Of a DNA stretch of 64,000 bases, positions 11,585 through 23,689 are shown piece after piece. The DNA is from Bradysia coprophila. Its lineage: Eukaryota > Arthropoda > Insecta > Diptera > Sciaridae. Where the stretch lies: positions 22,228,001 to 22,292,000 of the forward strand of contig NW_023503493.1 in the NCBI RefSeq assembly GCF_014529535.1. Direction: 5' to 3'. The notes under the pieces were generated by a model. It saw only the letters and a program-made list of their open reading frames with translations, had not been told where the DNA came from and did no database searches. A program made the position numbers and the translations under genes. The number at the start of each line of letters is the position of its first letter. Position 1 is the stretch's first letter.

Positions 11585-12330
11585 TTGATAACACGATAAC
11601 TTGACTAATTTTCAACGGATTTCCAAAAACTTTTTTTTATCTCACGGGGAACTAAATTCCTCAGGTTAAGTTCGAAGATGGGTCGTAACGGATGAGTGAT
11701 CTTAGAGATATTCCCAAAAGAATTTTTGTCTTGTCGGTTGATTCCACGATAACTCGAGTAGTGTTCGATGGATTTCCAAAAACTTTTTATTAATCGACAG
11801 CGAATTAAATTGATGAGGTTAAGTTCGAAGATGGGTCGTAACGGACGGTTGATCTTAGAGATATTCCCAAAAGAATTTTTGTCTTGTTTCTTGATAACAC
11901 GATAACTGAAGTAATTCTCAACGGATTTCCAAAAACTTTGTTTTAATCGACGGGGAATTGAATTCCTGAGGTTAAGTTCGAAGATGGACTATAACAGACG
12001 GGTGATCTTAGAGATATTCTCAAAAGAATTTTTGTCTTGTCGGTTGATTCCACGATAACTCGAGTAGTTTTCGATGGATTTCCAAAATGTTTTTTTTTAA
12101 TCGACAGCGAATTAAATTGCTGAGGTTAAGTTCGAAGATAGGTCATAACGGACGGGTGATCTTAGATATATTCACAAAAGAATTTCCTCAACGGATTTCA
12201 AAAACTTTTTTTACTAGACGGGGAATTCCATTCCCGAGGATAAGTTCAAAGATGGGCTATAACATAACGGTCGGGGGATTTGAGAGATATTCCCAAAAGA
12301 ATTTTTGTATCGTCCCGTGATAATATCGTG
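11585..12330 (+). repeat. Tandem array, 153-bp unit, alternating A/B types
   Basis: The motif cacgataac recurs at 11,592, 11,745, 11,898 and 12,051, exactly 153 bp apart. Units share gaggttaagttcgaagat and gatcttagagatattc. Units alternate between a gataacacgataac form and a gattccacgataactcgag form, giving a 306-bp higher-order period. The last units (after 12,180) are degraded. Confidence 0.9.
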
Positions 12331-12629
12331 TTTAAGTTGAGTAATTCTTAATGGTTTTCCACAAAAGAAAATTATAAATACTAAAAAAGAAATTTTTGGG
12401 TTAAGTTCGTTAATGGAATATACTGGAATAATATTCTAGGATTTATTCCAAAAAATTTTTTTGTGTAATATCTTGGTATCGATGATAAGAAAAAAAATTA
12501 AAGTTTGGACGAGTGTGAACTTTGCGGCCAGAGCGAAGCGAGGGCCGTAATCACACGAGTTCCATTTTTATTTAAGAGGTAAGCGAGAAATTCGCCCCTT
12601 TCCAGGGTCTGTTAGACAATAAAACTTAA

Positions 12630-13225
12630 GATGCATCGGTGGTTAGCTAAAATTGTAGTATTAATCAATATAACGGAAAAACTCGCACACGTTCGGCTGG
12701 GTGTCTCTTACAGAGAGACAGTTGGAAAAATTGTCATCAATAGTAATAAATTAACATATAAGTTACCATTGTACTATAGCATACCAATAAAAGGTGTCAA
12801 AACATGGTCTCATTCTTCCATGTTTTTATAAAAAAAAACTTTACCAGCTCTAAAAAAAGTGAGCAGTGTAACGAAATTTTCATAAACTGCTTAGTTCTCT
12901 CATGGTTGGTCAAACTGCTACAACCAATACCCTCTCTAGCAAACAAACTACTTTTATTAAGGTGGTAAAAGAATCAAGTAGCCTTTACATGTAAATTACA
13001 GCGTAGTTAGTCAAAATGTAGAATAGTGTTTGTAAAATACAAAGAAATAAGGTGTGAGAGAGAGTATTGCTACAACCTAATCTGTTTTATGTTGAAAGCT
13101 AACAATTCGTGGTCGTTATTGCAGTCGTACATACTTGAAAAATGATTCTGGCGGAAAGATATCATCAAAAGACAGTATTTAAAAATCACCCAAATGTATA
13201 CTTTTCAGCAAAGCATCGATGCCTC
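12630..13225. mobile_element. TTAA-flanked MITE, copy C, with nested insertion
   Basis: TTAA flanks both ends (12,626-12,629 and 13,226-13,229). The left terminus is gatgcatcggtggttagct and the right is agcatcgatgcctc. The inner sequence (ggttggtcaaactgctacaac, gttgaaagctaac, gatatcatcaaaa) is shared with copy B, proving family membership. A 145-bp MITE sits inside at 12,925-13,069, and a further segment at 12,700-12,830 is absent from copy B. Confidence 0.75.
12925..13069. mobile_element. 145-bp MITE (CAATACYCTCTC termini) with 7-bp target duplication
   Basis: Termini are caataccctctc and gagagagtattg, flanked by ctacaac on both sides (12,918-12,924 and 13,070-13,076). The uninterrupted site is visible in related copy B (atacaaccaaatg). 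A second copy with an independent 7-bp duplication is at 62,542-62,725. The superfamily is unresolved; 7-8 bp duplications with CA...TG ends would suit P-like or hAT-like elements. Confidence 0.85.
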
Positions 13226-13584
13226 TTAAGTACTGAAAATACGTATGAGCCATTTTGAAGTACGTGATATGAACAAAGTTTTTTATGTGGATTGAGAATC
13301 TGTGGTATTTAAGTAAAGGGAATAAGAATCTCTAAGCTAAACTTTGCTACTGGACGCATACCCTTGTACTTTTATATAACTTTTAGAGTGATTTTTTTTG
13401 CTTGGATTACAAAAATCTTCTTGAGAAAATTAGTCAGTCAGTCAAGGGATCTGACCCATCCAAAAGATGGGGCCTAGTGTTAGGATACAATCTAGAATCT
13501 TCATTTTGTACTGCGAGTGAAACGTGGCTTCAATATATTAGAAATCTATCAGTGACCACAAATTGGACCATTTAATCGTTCGAA

Positions 13585-13767
13585 ATGCCGTTCACGGATT
13601 TGCCAGACCATTGTCTGTTGCTCATTTTCGATTGTTGTGAACTAAACACTCTGGCAAAGCTGACGACCGTGTGCACTAAATTAAAATTGTTGATTTGCAC
13701 TCTCATATTCCATAAAAACAATACTTTCGTTTTGGCTGCTAAGAACACACAAGATATTGCTCAGTAA
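13585..13767 (+). pseudogene. Truncated F-box-like ORF (60 codons)
   Basis: The peptide begins MPFTDLPDHCLLLIFDCC and continues LAKLTTVCTKLKLLI, which fits the F-box consensus (LPDE.L..IF..., L..L..VC..W..L). F-box proteins link substrates to SCF ubiquitin ligases through Skp1 and normally carry a long C-terminal substrate domain. Here a stop follows at codon 61, and the next 150 bp stay open only in a shifted frame. It therefore looks like a broken or partial gene lying just 3' of the repeat ending at 13,484. A short intact exon of a spliced gene cannot be excluded, but no downstream exon was recognised. Confidence 0.4.
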
Positions 13768-14024
13768 CTGTTGCGCGGCTCGTAAGAGTCGTGAATCCCT
13801 CAAACTTCCATGTGAAAATTTATCGAAATTTGCAAGCATGCAAAGAAATGCCAATTATATCTGTCGACACATCGACATCATCAACTAAAGTCTTCGTAGA
13901 ATCTCATTTCCTGTAGTCGTTGTACTGTGTGAATAATATTTGCGATCTGGGATGTTGACATCGTGTCATGGTTGCATGTTCATCACTGCCAGTCTTTTGA
14001 ATGGGGACAAAACCTGAAGCATTA

Positions 14025-15188
14025 GTGTGAGACGCTTTTTTGTATGAAAAAAATAAAAAAATCGCGACAAATTCCCAAAAAATCCCATCGGCACGTTTCG
14101 AGAAAATAGTGAAAAATTGAGGCTGAATGAAAGGTTTCAGTGTTACCCTTGCTAAATTAACCTTTTTCCAACTTTTTCAAAAAAATCTTTGTTTTCGTAA
14201 TCTAGACACTCGAAGGTACCAAAAACTAAAAAAAAGAAAATTTTGCGTTTTTAGTCACGAGAAATAAGTTTTCAAAGCCAACATTTCGACCGCCGCGAAA
14301 GTGTTTTTTGATTTTACATCGTTATATCGAAATTCCGTATCACAATTTTTTTCGGAAAGTGGCTTAAAAACATCTTTGCACTAAATAACCTCCATACAAA
14401 CTGCACACACACTCTACGGGGTGTGTGCAGTTTGTATGGAGGTTATTTACTTTGCACTATCCTGAACGTATTATAAGCAGCATGCCATAACATTTTTTGC
14501 AGACAAAAATTTTTCTCGCATGTCGAAAATTTGTTTACACACTGAAAAATGGCTACCTCGAAGAAAAAATACGCAATTTTCGATCATTTTGTTCGAAAAT
14601 TTTGTTTTTAATAAATATTATATTATTTTAAATGAGATATTATTGGTTTACAACTACAATTATGATGAATATTAAAAAAATTTATGAAAAGAAGTCCTAA
14701 ATTAGGGCCAAATTTACATTTTTCGCTAGATTTTCATGCAAAACGCATTTCTTTCTGATTATTTAAGCAAATTAATGTTAGATTTTGTGCCACAAATGTG
14801 CATATGATTTGTAAAATAGGGTTCCGACAGGAATTCAGTGGCTCGGCTACGAAAACAATGGTCAAGGTCAATGGAAAGATTTTTAAATAAAGGCTAACGA
14901 TACGCTTAGTTTTTAGTTTTAATTTTAGTTTTTCGTACCTTCGAGTTTCTAGATTACGATAACAAAGATTTTTTTTTTGAAAAATTTGGAAAAAGGTAAA
15001 TTTAGCAGGGGTAACACTGAAACCTTTCATTTAGCCTCAATTTTTCACTATTTTTCGATTTTCTCGAAACGCGCCAATTGGATTTTTTGGGACTTTTGGG
15101 AGATGATATGTATCCTCAAGGGCTATCGATTCCAATAGGATTTGCTTTTATCGCTAATTTTTCGAGAAAAAAAATAAGGGTCTCACAC
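14025..15188. mobile_element. TA-flanked foldback DNA element (1,164 bp)
   Basis: The ends gtgtgagac (14,025) and gtctcacac (to 15,188) are flanked by TA dinucleotides (14,023-14,024 and 15,189-15,190), as expected for Tc1/mariner-type insertion. Long imperfect inverted arms extend inwards (14,025-14,260 against 14,900-15,188; for example gaaacctttcattcagcctc-type sequence on both sides). Off-centre inside is a 28-bp exact hairpin (14,383-14,410 with 14,421-14,448). It has no transposase and is a non-autonomous element. Confidence 0.75.
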
Positions 15189-15294
15189 TACAGTTAGGTT
15201 CTCTTTTTTTAAATATGCGAAAAAAAGGCTGCTCACAATGATGCAGCCCGTAAAAAAACGATCTTTTCAAAAATCAAAGGTTACAAAACATAAA

Positions 15295-15800
15295 AATCAT
15301 CTACTCTATCCGGTCCCAAAGTCCCCAAAATACACGCAGCGTTGGCTCTTTGTATCGCAATTGAAATTTTCTGCAATAAATAATCCATTGATCGCGGTTC
15401 CCCTGAAGTGGCCTTTATAATTTTCCTAATTTCTCAATGAATTTCTTTGTTTCAGGTCCCATACAGCCTAAAGTCTCGAAAGCTAGAGGAGTAAACAAAT
15501 AATTTTCTTTTAAACGCTTATAATGATTGTGTTTAAATCTTTCTGCGTTATCCGCAATCGACCGCTGTTTCTTGCTAGATTCATTAATGTATGAAGGCGA
15601 CAATGTATCTCTTATGGTTACATCCCAAATAAGAGATATCATATTACAAAACTGCAAATTGAAGTACATGGGCCCGGGAGATTTTATAATGGTAGCTGAA
15701 ACGGTACGAGATAGAGGTGGCCATTTCCCGCTTGGTCTAACCTTCATGAACGTTGAGATGGACAGCAAAGGTTCTTGAGGTTAAAAAGAAATCTTACTAT
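15295..15800 (-). pseudogene. Retroelement polyprotein C-terminal fragment, frameshifted
   Basis: The minus-strand frame 15,768-15,415 reads IWDVTIRDTLSPSYI, then AERFKHNHYKRLKENYLFTP and LAFETLGCMGPETKKF. After the stop at 15,415-15,417 the sequence continues in another frame as IKATSGEPRSMDYLLQKI, then AIQRANAACILGTLGPDRVD. This succession (liWDvTvvDT..., AE.K...Y..L...y.F.PlA.ETlG..G.....f...lg, ...QR.NA..iLGT) is the conserved tail I associate with reverse-transcriptase polyproteins of certain animal retroelements; I cannot name the clade. One single-base loss separates the two halves. No RT core is present upstream, so this is a dead fragment. Confidence 0.6.
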
Positions 15801-18718
15801 AAAAGTATTTCTATTCATCTTCAGGCTATGTTAACTGACGATGTTTGAACGTTTGCATTCATTCAGGCAGAATCTATCTTCTCGGCATGCAATTCGCCAT
15901 GTAACAAATGAAGTCATCAATAGAGTAAAATAATTTTCTCGCGATCAATAAATATGTATTTGTGTATTGGCACAAGCAAATTTTTTTCTTCTAAGTTTTT
16001 TACGAATACAAGACATCCTGTCAATCACTTGATCTCATGCGGCTGCAAGTGATATCTTTCTTAAGGACGCATAGCTGTTTGCAGTTGTAGTGATTCTGTT
16101 GCGATAACTTAGTGATTTTGTTGCCATAACTTGACTGTTGTGAGCTACAGGATATATTGAAAGGACTAAACATTGAGAAAACTCACACGTCAGTGTCGTT
16201 CTTTGATTTCTATCAGTTGCCTTCACAAACACACAGAGCTCAATCAGGGTAAAAAACAAAAAAAATTAACATTGAAGCCGAATCTAGTCTGGTCGACGCT
16301 TCTACACTAACTTTTTTTTCCAAATATGAAATGAAATCCAGACGAATCACAATAAATCTCCTTTTTTATATATTTCGGGTTATCAAAATCCAGCGAAAAA
16401 TGAATGCCATGGGTAGACAGCAAGTGTCCATAAAACACGAATTTATTGTGTGGTGTCTGTCAGGAACAGTAGGTGTTCGTGTGATACTATATTACCCACT
16501 AATTTACCCAATTTTATTGTAATTTCCAGGACAATATCACAATGGTACATTATTAATATTACATCATTAATATGGTGGTCGTATTTTATTTCCTTTTTTT
16601 AAGTCATAAATCTCTTTCATGTTGTTGTGTCGGATGAGAATTCATAACACAGAGCATATGAAAACTTTTCGTGTCTGTAGTCAATTCAATAATTTAGGGT
16701 TGTTAAAAAAGCACATTAATAGAAGAAGAAAAATGAATAAGTTACGGCTGGGAACATTATTCATATTCATACATTGGTCTATAAATTATCGCCTGAAGTA
16801 ATACGAAGTTCTTGAAACTCTCAGGTGCTCTTAGCAATACTACTCAATAATTTCACTGACTCATTTACTTAATAATGTGTACCTCATGTCTCTCTGTCTC
16901 CAGCGGGATAAAACAAACGAAAAACCTAAAACCCGATGGCCAAAACCGACACGCAAATTACTCTTATTTCACGAATTTTGTTAATTTCATAATTTTATCG
17001 AAGTTTTCCGAAATTTCACGAATGTGGATGTATCTCAAAGTTTATGGTCCTTAATAACAAGAAGCTTAGAGAATAATGAAGTCAAATTGGTAATGTAAGG
17101 GAAACAATTGTACACGCATACATGTATGAAAATTTGAAGGACGTTGGAGAAATGAGTGTGGAAGCAGTACTATGGTTCAAGCCTACAATACTACAGAAAT
17201 CTCGTCATTTAAAAAATCTTTGGTCAAATTCATTCGAATGTTACAATTTACATACGTACAGAGGGAAAGAGTAGAAATAGTCATCACCCTCACTAGATGA
17301 AAGGTAGCAGTTTACCTGAATCTGAATGACACGAGGAGAGGAAGATTTTAATTTAATATTAAATTCCAAATTTTGATTTCCCAAAATTATTATCCGTTAA
17401 TTAATAAATAACGTTCAGTCACCAAACAGAAGTGTATTCAAATGCTTTTCGCAATGGATAAATCCGAAATAGTCCTAAATCATCGATATGTATCCGATAG
17501 CGTAAAGGGATTCAATTTTCCATGATATGAACTCAACATATGGAATATTGTTTGGTCGCACATATACACATAATATTGCAGAACATATTTGTATATAAAG
17601 ATACGGAATGTGTGTTTGGCAGGGAGCTGGGTGGATTTTTAGTTCGAATTGATATAACCAATTATCTGTTATACGAGTCTCACAACGTTGCGCTAATGAG
17701 AGATGAGGAACAGCACTCGAGGCAATTAGGGACATCGTTTTAACCATTTACTCATTTGTTGTGTAAATGATGTTTTCCCATTGTTAGGTAGGTATGCGTA
17801 TATATGAGTGAGTGTTTGTATGTATGCTTAGGAGATCAGACGCATTGGAGTGGGTGATATACAATTATTAGGAAGACCCGAATAGCCAACTGATTCCGTT
17901 CATACCTTGCCTGTTTATTCCGTTTTATAAAACATATTTGCGCAAGGCCCGCATGTTGGTATTTGCTTTTATCATAATATTGCATCCAGCTTCCATACAA
18001 TGTTTCTAACAAACAAGTCCCGTATATTGTAGGTGGGCATGTTACGTAATACGAACGACAAAAATCGCATGTGTTTTTTTTTGTTCTGTCCAATTCTTCA
18101 GTGTATTCTAACATGCTTCCTTCCGATTCGTTGCTTGGAAATATGTATATAATAGACAACGCTTGAATCAGGTCAATGAGCGAAATGTGAGCATGCAGAC
18201 CGTATAATTATGTAAACTCCACCATTCTTCATTTGCCTCCATCAATCCTTTACAATTCATTCATTATTTATTTTCGTTTTCGTTGAATCTTCTCTTCCCT
18301 CTATTTTTCCTGCCAAGTCCATTAACCATTCCTGTTCAATTTACGTTTAATTGGTCATATACGACGGATTCTTCCATGGAGTGTTTTGTTTTTACATTAT
18401 GCACGTATGCCATTCAGCTGTTTTATTTTGTTCCATTGCATTATATACTATGAACGGAACAGTATATTATACATACGACATGTGCGAGCGTTAATTCTGG
18501 CTTGAATAATGTTCATTTCCCATCTATAGCGAATATTCTCTAAGCCTAAACATTAAGTGGTGTCCAGTAAAACAATACCGAAAGAGCTCACTCCAGTCTA
18601 TTTTATATTTCAGATTTTGTAAATGGGAATTTTTTTTGAATGACCATTTAGCGATATAAATATTTAATGTTAATGATGGATGGATAGAAAATGGATTTAG
18701 ATCGCTAGCTGTGGTATT
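15801..18718. other. No gene seen (2.9 kb)
   Basis: AT-rich sequence with only short overlapping frames on both strands. None shows a domain, codon bias or splice-compatible continuation, and no clear repeat boundaries were found. Confidence 0.5.
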
Positions 18719-21615
18719 ATTCCCTTGACTGAAAGTCAAGGGTCTTATGCCAGAAAATACCCTAAAATGTTAGTAACCATACAGTGTATGAAAAATTATC
18801 AAAACTTTAAATGTTTGAAATATTTTTTTTTGTCACGACGATAACTTGAGTAATTCTTAACCGATTTTGATGATTTTTTTTTTAATCGACGAGGAATGAA
18901 ATTCCTGAGGTTAAGTTCGAAGATGAGCCATGTCGGGATAAGGTTCTGGAAACTATTCCAGAAAAACATGATTTTATTGATAATTTTAATTGTTGATAAT
19001 TGTAATTGATAATACAGTGCTGATAATTGATATTTTGATAATTTAATGTGTTGTGGTGATATTATTATATAAAATGTAACTGTAATAACTGATAATTGGT
19101 AATAATAATATTGTTCCCTTGGCTGAAAGTCAAGGATCTTACGCCAGAAAATACCATAAAATGTTTGTAACCCAACAATGTATGAAATGTGAAGGAAAAC
19201 GTAATTGTTTGTAACCTATTTTTTTTTTTTGTAATCACGATAACTTGATTAATTCATAACCGATTTTTATGATTTTTTTTTAATCGACGAGGAATGGGAT
19301 TCCTGAGGTTAATTTCAAAGATGGACCATGTCGGGATAAGGTTCTGGAAACTATTCCAGAAAAACAGGATTTTACTCTGTTGATAATTGATAATACATGT
19401 TAATTGAAAATTAATATTGATAATTTAATGTGTTGTGACATTTTATGAAATGTTATGAGAAACGTAATTGTTTGTAATCTATTTGTCACGACTTGAGATG
19501 ACTTGAGTCATTCTTAACCGATTTTAATAAAATTTGTTTTAATCGACGAGGAATGGAATTCAAAGATGGGCCATGTCGGGCCTAAGGATCTGAAAGCTAT
19601 TCCAGAAAAATTCATTTTACGCTGCTTATAATTGATAATTGATAATTATTGGTTTAACAACAGATTGCTACAAAGCATCTTTATGGTCTTTTTAACGTTG
19701 CGATTTGGCAACGAACTATACAGACAACAATGAAGACCAACTAAAACGAGAAGCTAAACTACTTTGACTATAAAGCTGAAATGCCTACAAATTGAAGCAG
19801 CTTAAAGCTGAAAAGCCTGCAAATTCAAATAACTAAACGCTGAAATGCCTACGAATTTAGCTAAATAACTGAAATGCCTCATAAGTTTAACTAAACAACT
19901 GAAATTCGTTCGGGATTTCAGCCAACGAATCGTCAAAGCTTGATTGCAAGAACGAACAGAGCTTTTATGCTCTTCCCTTTCGACCTCCGAATACGATGGT
20001 GGTCACAGGACAGTATAGAACTGTCCATCATCAGTTGCTTCCATCGTATTCGTTCACAAGACAGCAGTAAACTTCTCTATTGAACGAGTGATGAGGTGTT
20101 TACGAAAATTTGCCATTTTTTAATGGAAAACACGGAAGTATTAGAAATGCTTTGAAATCCCAGAAGCGCAGCATTAACGCAACACAAGTTAGCAAACCCG
20201 TTCGCTCTAACCACCAAAACACAAAACTTCATACAGTGACACGGGTCTCGTTTCACACAGTTAAACGCTCATTCTGTAAACGAATGAACCCAACATTTTA
20301 ATCGACACACAGTTCAGCTTACCTCCATTTTTCTCCGTTGGTAATTAACACTCAAGTCAGCCTCCGTTTAACGATTAAACAACACAAATTCAGTTCAATA
20401 AAAATGAAACACAATAAACCCTTTTTTCAAGTTCTGACAGAAAAGACTAAACCCGGCTCGTTTACTATGAAAATTAATTTTAGCACAGTTCACTCTAAAA
20501 GCTAAATGCACGAGAAGAAAATCGACATTCGTCACAAAATCGTTCCAGCGTCCAAATTTTAAGCTGCACCTTAAGACTCAAAAAACCTTTCCTTTTTAAA
20601 CCAAGATAAATTAAGCAAAACGGAAAGAGCCAACAATGAAATCAGGAATAGCTAAAATAACTTCAATTCAAAGCTAAAATTCTTTTTTACCTGCAATTTC
20701 AAACTTAAAACCAAAATCTTTAATTTTTTTTTTTTTTTTAATAATTCCCTTTACTGAAATGTTTGTAACCACACAAAGATAGTTGGAAGATAGGTCATGT
20801 GGGCCTAAGTATCTCGAAACTATTCCAGAAAAACAGGATTTTACTCTGTTGACAATTGATAATTTAATGTCTTATTCCCTTGACTGGCAGAAAATAGTGA
20901 AAAATTTTGGTTCCTAAAATTATACATCTGACATTTGGAAGGTTAAGTTCGACGATAAGCTATGTGTGATCAACGCTTCGGAAGTTACCCCAAAAAATAG
21001 AAATGCAATGTAATAAATGAACAATATCATAATATCATCGTAATTCACACGAGTTTCGGTATCGTATTGCAATATTAGACAGCTCAGACAAGCGAGAAGT
21101 TTGCGATTAGACCAAACCTAATATTAGACAACTCTGACGAGTGTGAAGTTTGCGGCCCGAGCGAAGCGAGGGTCGTAATTCACACGAGTTGCGGTATCGT
21201 ATTGCAATATTAGACAGCTCGGACGAGCGAGCAGTTTGCGGCAAAGTATCAAGCAGAGTAATAGAAAAAAATAAAGCAGTTAATTTTGGCGGTGTCAAAT
21301 GTCATTTTGATTTGGTAAGATTTTTACACTCGTAAAATTGCGATGAAAGCCAACGTATATTTGAAAAATAGGCACGAACGTTCTTTCAATGAAAATGTGA
21401 TCACTGAAAAAGGCTTTAAAACACAATAGAATTTCATTGTGTCTTTATCGGATGCGCTTCTTTGTCACGTTGTAGACGATTAATCTGATATGAGATGAAA
21501 AAATCAGTTAAAATAAATTAAGATATTTATAATAGTGTAATATAATTGGTTAATTATTTTGGAAAAATTATCAGTCAAGGGACCCGACCCGCCCAACAGG
21601 TGGGACCTAGTATTA
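18719..21615 (+). repeat. Long TIR repeat, copy 2, internally repetitive
   Basis: Begins with attcccttgactgaaagtca at 18,718 and ends with cagtcaagggac plus the ggtgggacctagtatta tail at about 21,572-21,615, as in copy 1. The start module recurs at about 19,113 (393 bp later) and in degraded form near 20,745 and 20,875. The block aatcgacgaggaatg recurs at about 18,888, 19,282 and 19,541. At 21,085-21,245 a segment with attagacagctc and tcacacgagttgcggtatcg is present 2-3 times, with GAGCGAAGCGAGG. It carries no ORF of note. Confidence 0.7.
19988..20052. repeat. Hairpin inside the long repeat
   Basis: cgaatacgatgg (19,988-19,999) pairs with ccatcgtattcg (20,041-20,052). An inner ggacagt/actgtcc pair forms a second stem. 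It lies between stretches rich in gctgaaatgcctac-like units (about 19,780-19,890). Confidence 0.6.
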
Positions 21616-22764
21616 TGTATACAATGTCGGATGTTGATGATGCTAAATTAGATGTCTGCGAGTATAAGCCGTTCATTAGTAGAGCACAGGTAATGGTAAA
21701 ATTGATTTTATTTCAAATAAAAAATTGTCATTGCTGTCTCTGCCGTAATTTGCATGAGGGACTTAGTGAAAAATCTAAACAAACGAATTTCTGACTGCCT
21801 TAAATGGTAATATGGTAATATATAACACTAATGAAGTAATAGATTTTTGACATTAGTCTGTATTTTCATACTTAATTTTATCGAAAAAAGATGCATGTGT
21901 ATTGGTTTTTTTTGTAAATAAATTTGGTTAATTGTTTTTCCTTGATTTCTGTGCATAAAATACAAATGGGAAAATTAGTCAACGTTTAGGCTTTTAGAGC
22001 AACTTTTATTCACACCAAGAAATCATGACTACTGCCTTTACGAAAGAAATGCAAGGCCTATTTTGATCCTCCGAATATAAACCTCCGAATATTTCCTACG
22101 TTCATGCTAAGAGCAAAAATTAAATATTATCTACTAGATCATGTATTCAAAACGGTGGATATAAAATTACTTCAATCAACAGAATGTATTGCTAGCCAAC
22201 CCTGACTTTAAAGAAAGTTGTCCTTTTTATTTCCTCCCTGATGAAGATTACGTACTAATATGATAAAATGGCTGTGAAGAAAACCATCGTGAGTTATATA
22301 CCACTATTTACTCTCTGCTCTCCCTGAAAATCAGCCATGGGTGGTAAAACTCATTTTCCGGGGGCTTAAATGGTAAAATTTAATCTAGTATTTTAACTAA
22401 ATTTGCGGTTACTCTAAAGTTTATATAACATTACATGTCGGTCCACGATTTTAGCTGCATAATGTGCAAGGCATATAATCACGTATAGACACACCTGTTT
22501 CGCTTGAATTACTAGGACAATGTTTACGTTCAAGCTTAAGACATCATTCCTCTTCAGTGTTTAGTGACTTCATTTACTTTAATTTTTTAGACTCACGTCA
22601 ATAGTATTTTTCGTATCAAGACAGGCAATGACGAGCGAAGCGAGTAAGGAAAATTAAGACGTGTGCTGAAAAAATCCATTTCCTGTTGAGGTACGAACAA
22701 CGTTTTGTGCATCGGACAACTGAAATAGACAAAACACATCAATTTACTTGAAAACATACACACT

Positions 22765-23428
22765 GGGATCGTCCATAAATCCCGTCAGCTATTTTCTCCA
22801 ATTTTTCGATACCCACCCACCGCCTGTCTTACCTTGTCTTAATACATCAACCCACTCACCCCCAGTGGCCGTCAGCTTTTAGCAAAAAAAAAAAACAGAA
22901 AATTAAAAAAAAAACCAAAAAAATATATTTTCTTCAATCAGAACAACTTTCAACCCATGTGCTAGTAATAGCCTTTTCAATTGAGATAGTTTTATTGCTT
23001 TCTGCCTTTTTATTTCGTGATTCTGCCTCGTCCATATCATTTTGGTCCAGGTCTAAATTTTCTTTTTCCCACCATTCCGCATCCACCATGTTCCATGCCG
23101 AAAATTCGATCATCAATAAAATGAATTGTATTGATAAGAAATGAGAGAAATTAAATACGTTCTTTGCGAAAGCGTTGTTACGTTACTAACTTTTAGTAGT
23201 AATTTCAAATATTATTAGGGTGAAACGAATGAGAATTTTAATATCCAAACAATTTTTTTACGAAATGATGCTGCAAGATTTTTTTAGATTTTTTCTCAAC
23301 AATTTGTAAAAAAAAGTTGTAGGACGTACACATAAAGCAAAATACCACCCTCCCCTGTCTCTTTCTGTGCCACTTTTAATAAACTCCCACCCACCCCCAC
23401 ACAGCTGACGTGATTTATGGACGATCCC
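22765..23428. mobile_element. 664-bp MITE with GGGATCGTCCATAAAT termini, 3-bp TSD
   Basis: The ends gggatcgtccataaatcccg and (complement of the right end) gggatcgtccataaatcacg are inverted repeats of about 26 bp. ACT flanks both sides (22,762-22,764 and 23,429-23,431). The other arm of the host foldback shows the uninterrupted site (cttcacatg next to cttgaaaa-type sequence), so the insertion is directly demonstrated. A 3-bp duplication would suit PIF/Harbinger-like elements, but the class is not established. Confidence 0.85.
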
Positions 23429-23689
23429 ACTTCACATTCACCATATTAAATTTAATCAATCGTATAGTCATAGAAAAAATCATGTAATTCTTTTCCCGCA
23501 ATATAAATCGTAAAGAAATGAAGTTTTTTCCCGCACGATATATAGTTCTGGAAAAACTGACATTTCTTAAGGGCATATTTTTTTGAATTGTAACTTTAGA
23601 GCCTCGGCAATTCTCCGCTATCAAAATTTGTTCTCCGCCGAATTTGTTCTACAGTTTTTCCTGCTCTTTCCATCCCCGAAAGTTTTGGT

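Larger units (their letters stand above)
11439..13484 (+). repeat. Long TIR repeat, copy 1, containing a 153-bp tandem array
   Basis: Starts with tcccttgactgaaagtca and ends with the complementary cagtcaaggga (13,439-13,449), followed by a conserved tail, acccatc...ggggcctagtgttag. The same start and tail delimit 18,719-21,615, so this is a dispersed family. The interior holds the 153-bp array and a GAGCGAAGCGAGG segment (about 12,530), and it was invaded by the TTAA MITE at 12,630-13,225. There is no transposase ORF; the family is unidentified. Confidence 0.7.

Noticed and set aside
11585..12330. CRISPR-like array
   Set aside because: Regularly spaced repeats, but the whole 153-bp unit repeats (no unique spacers) and the genome is eukaryotic. 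It is satellite-type tandem DNA.
15527..15778. 83-codon plus ORF
   Set aside because: Shadow of the minus-strand retroelement fragment, whose conserved motifs are clear.
21597..21793. First exon of a gene (MYTMSDVDDAKLDV..., possible donor at about 21,690)
   Set aside because: No domain, no recognisable next exon, and it directly follows a repeat end. Support is too thin to annotate.
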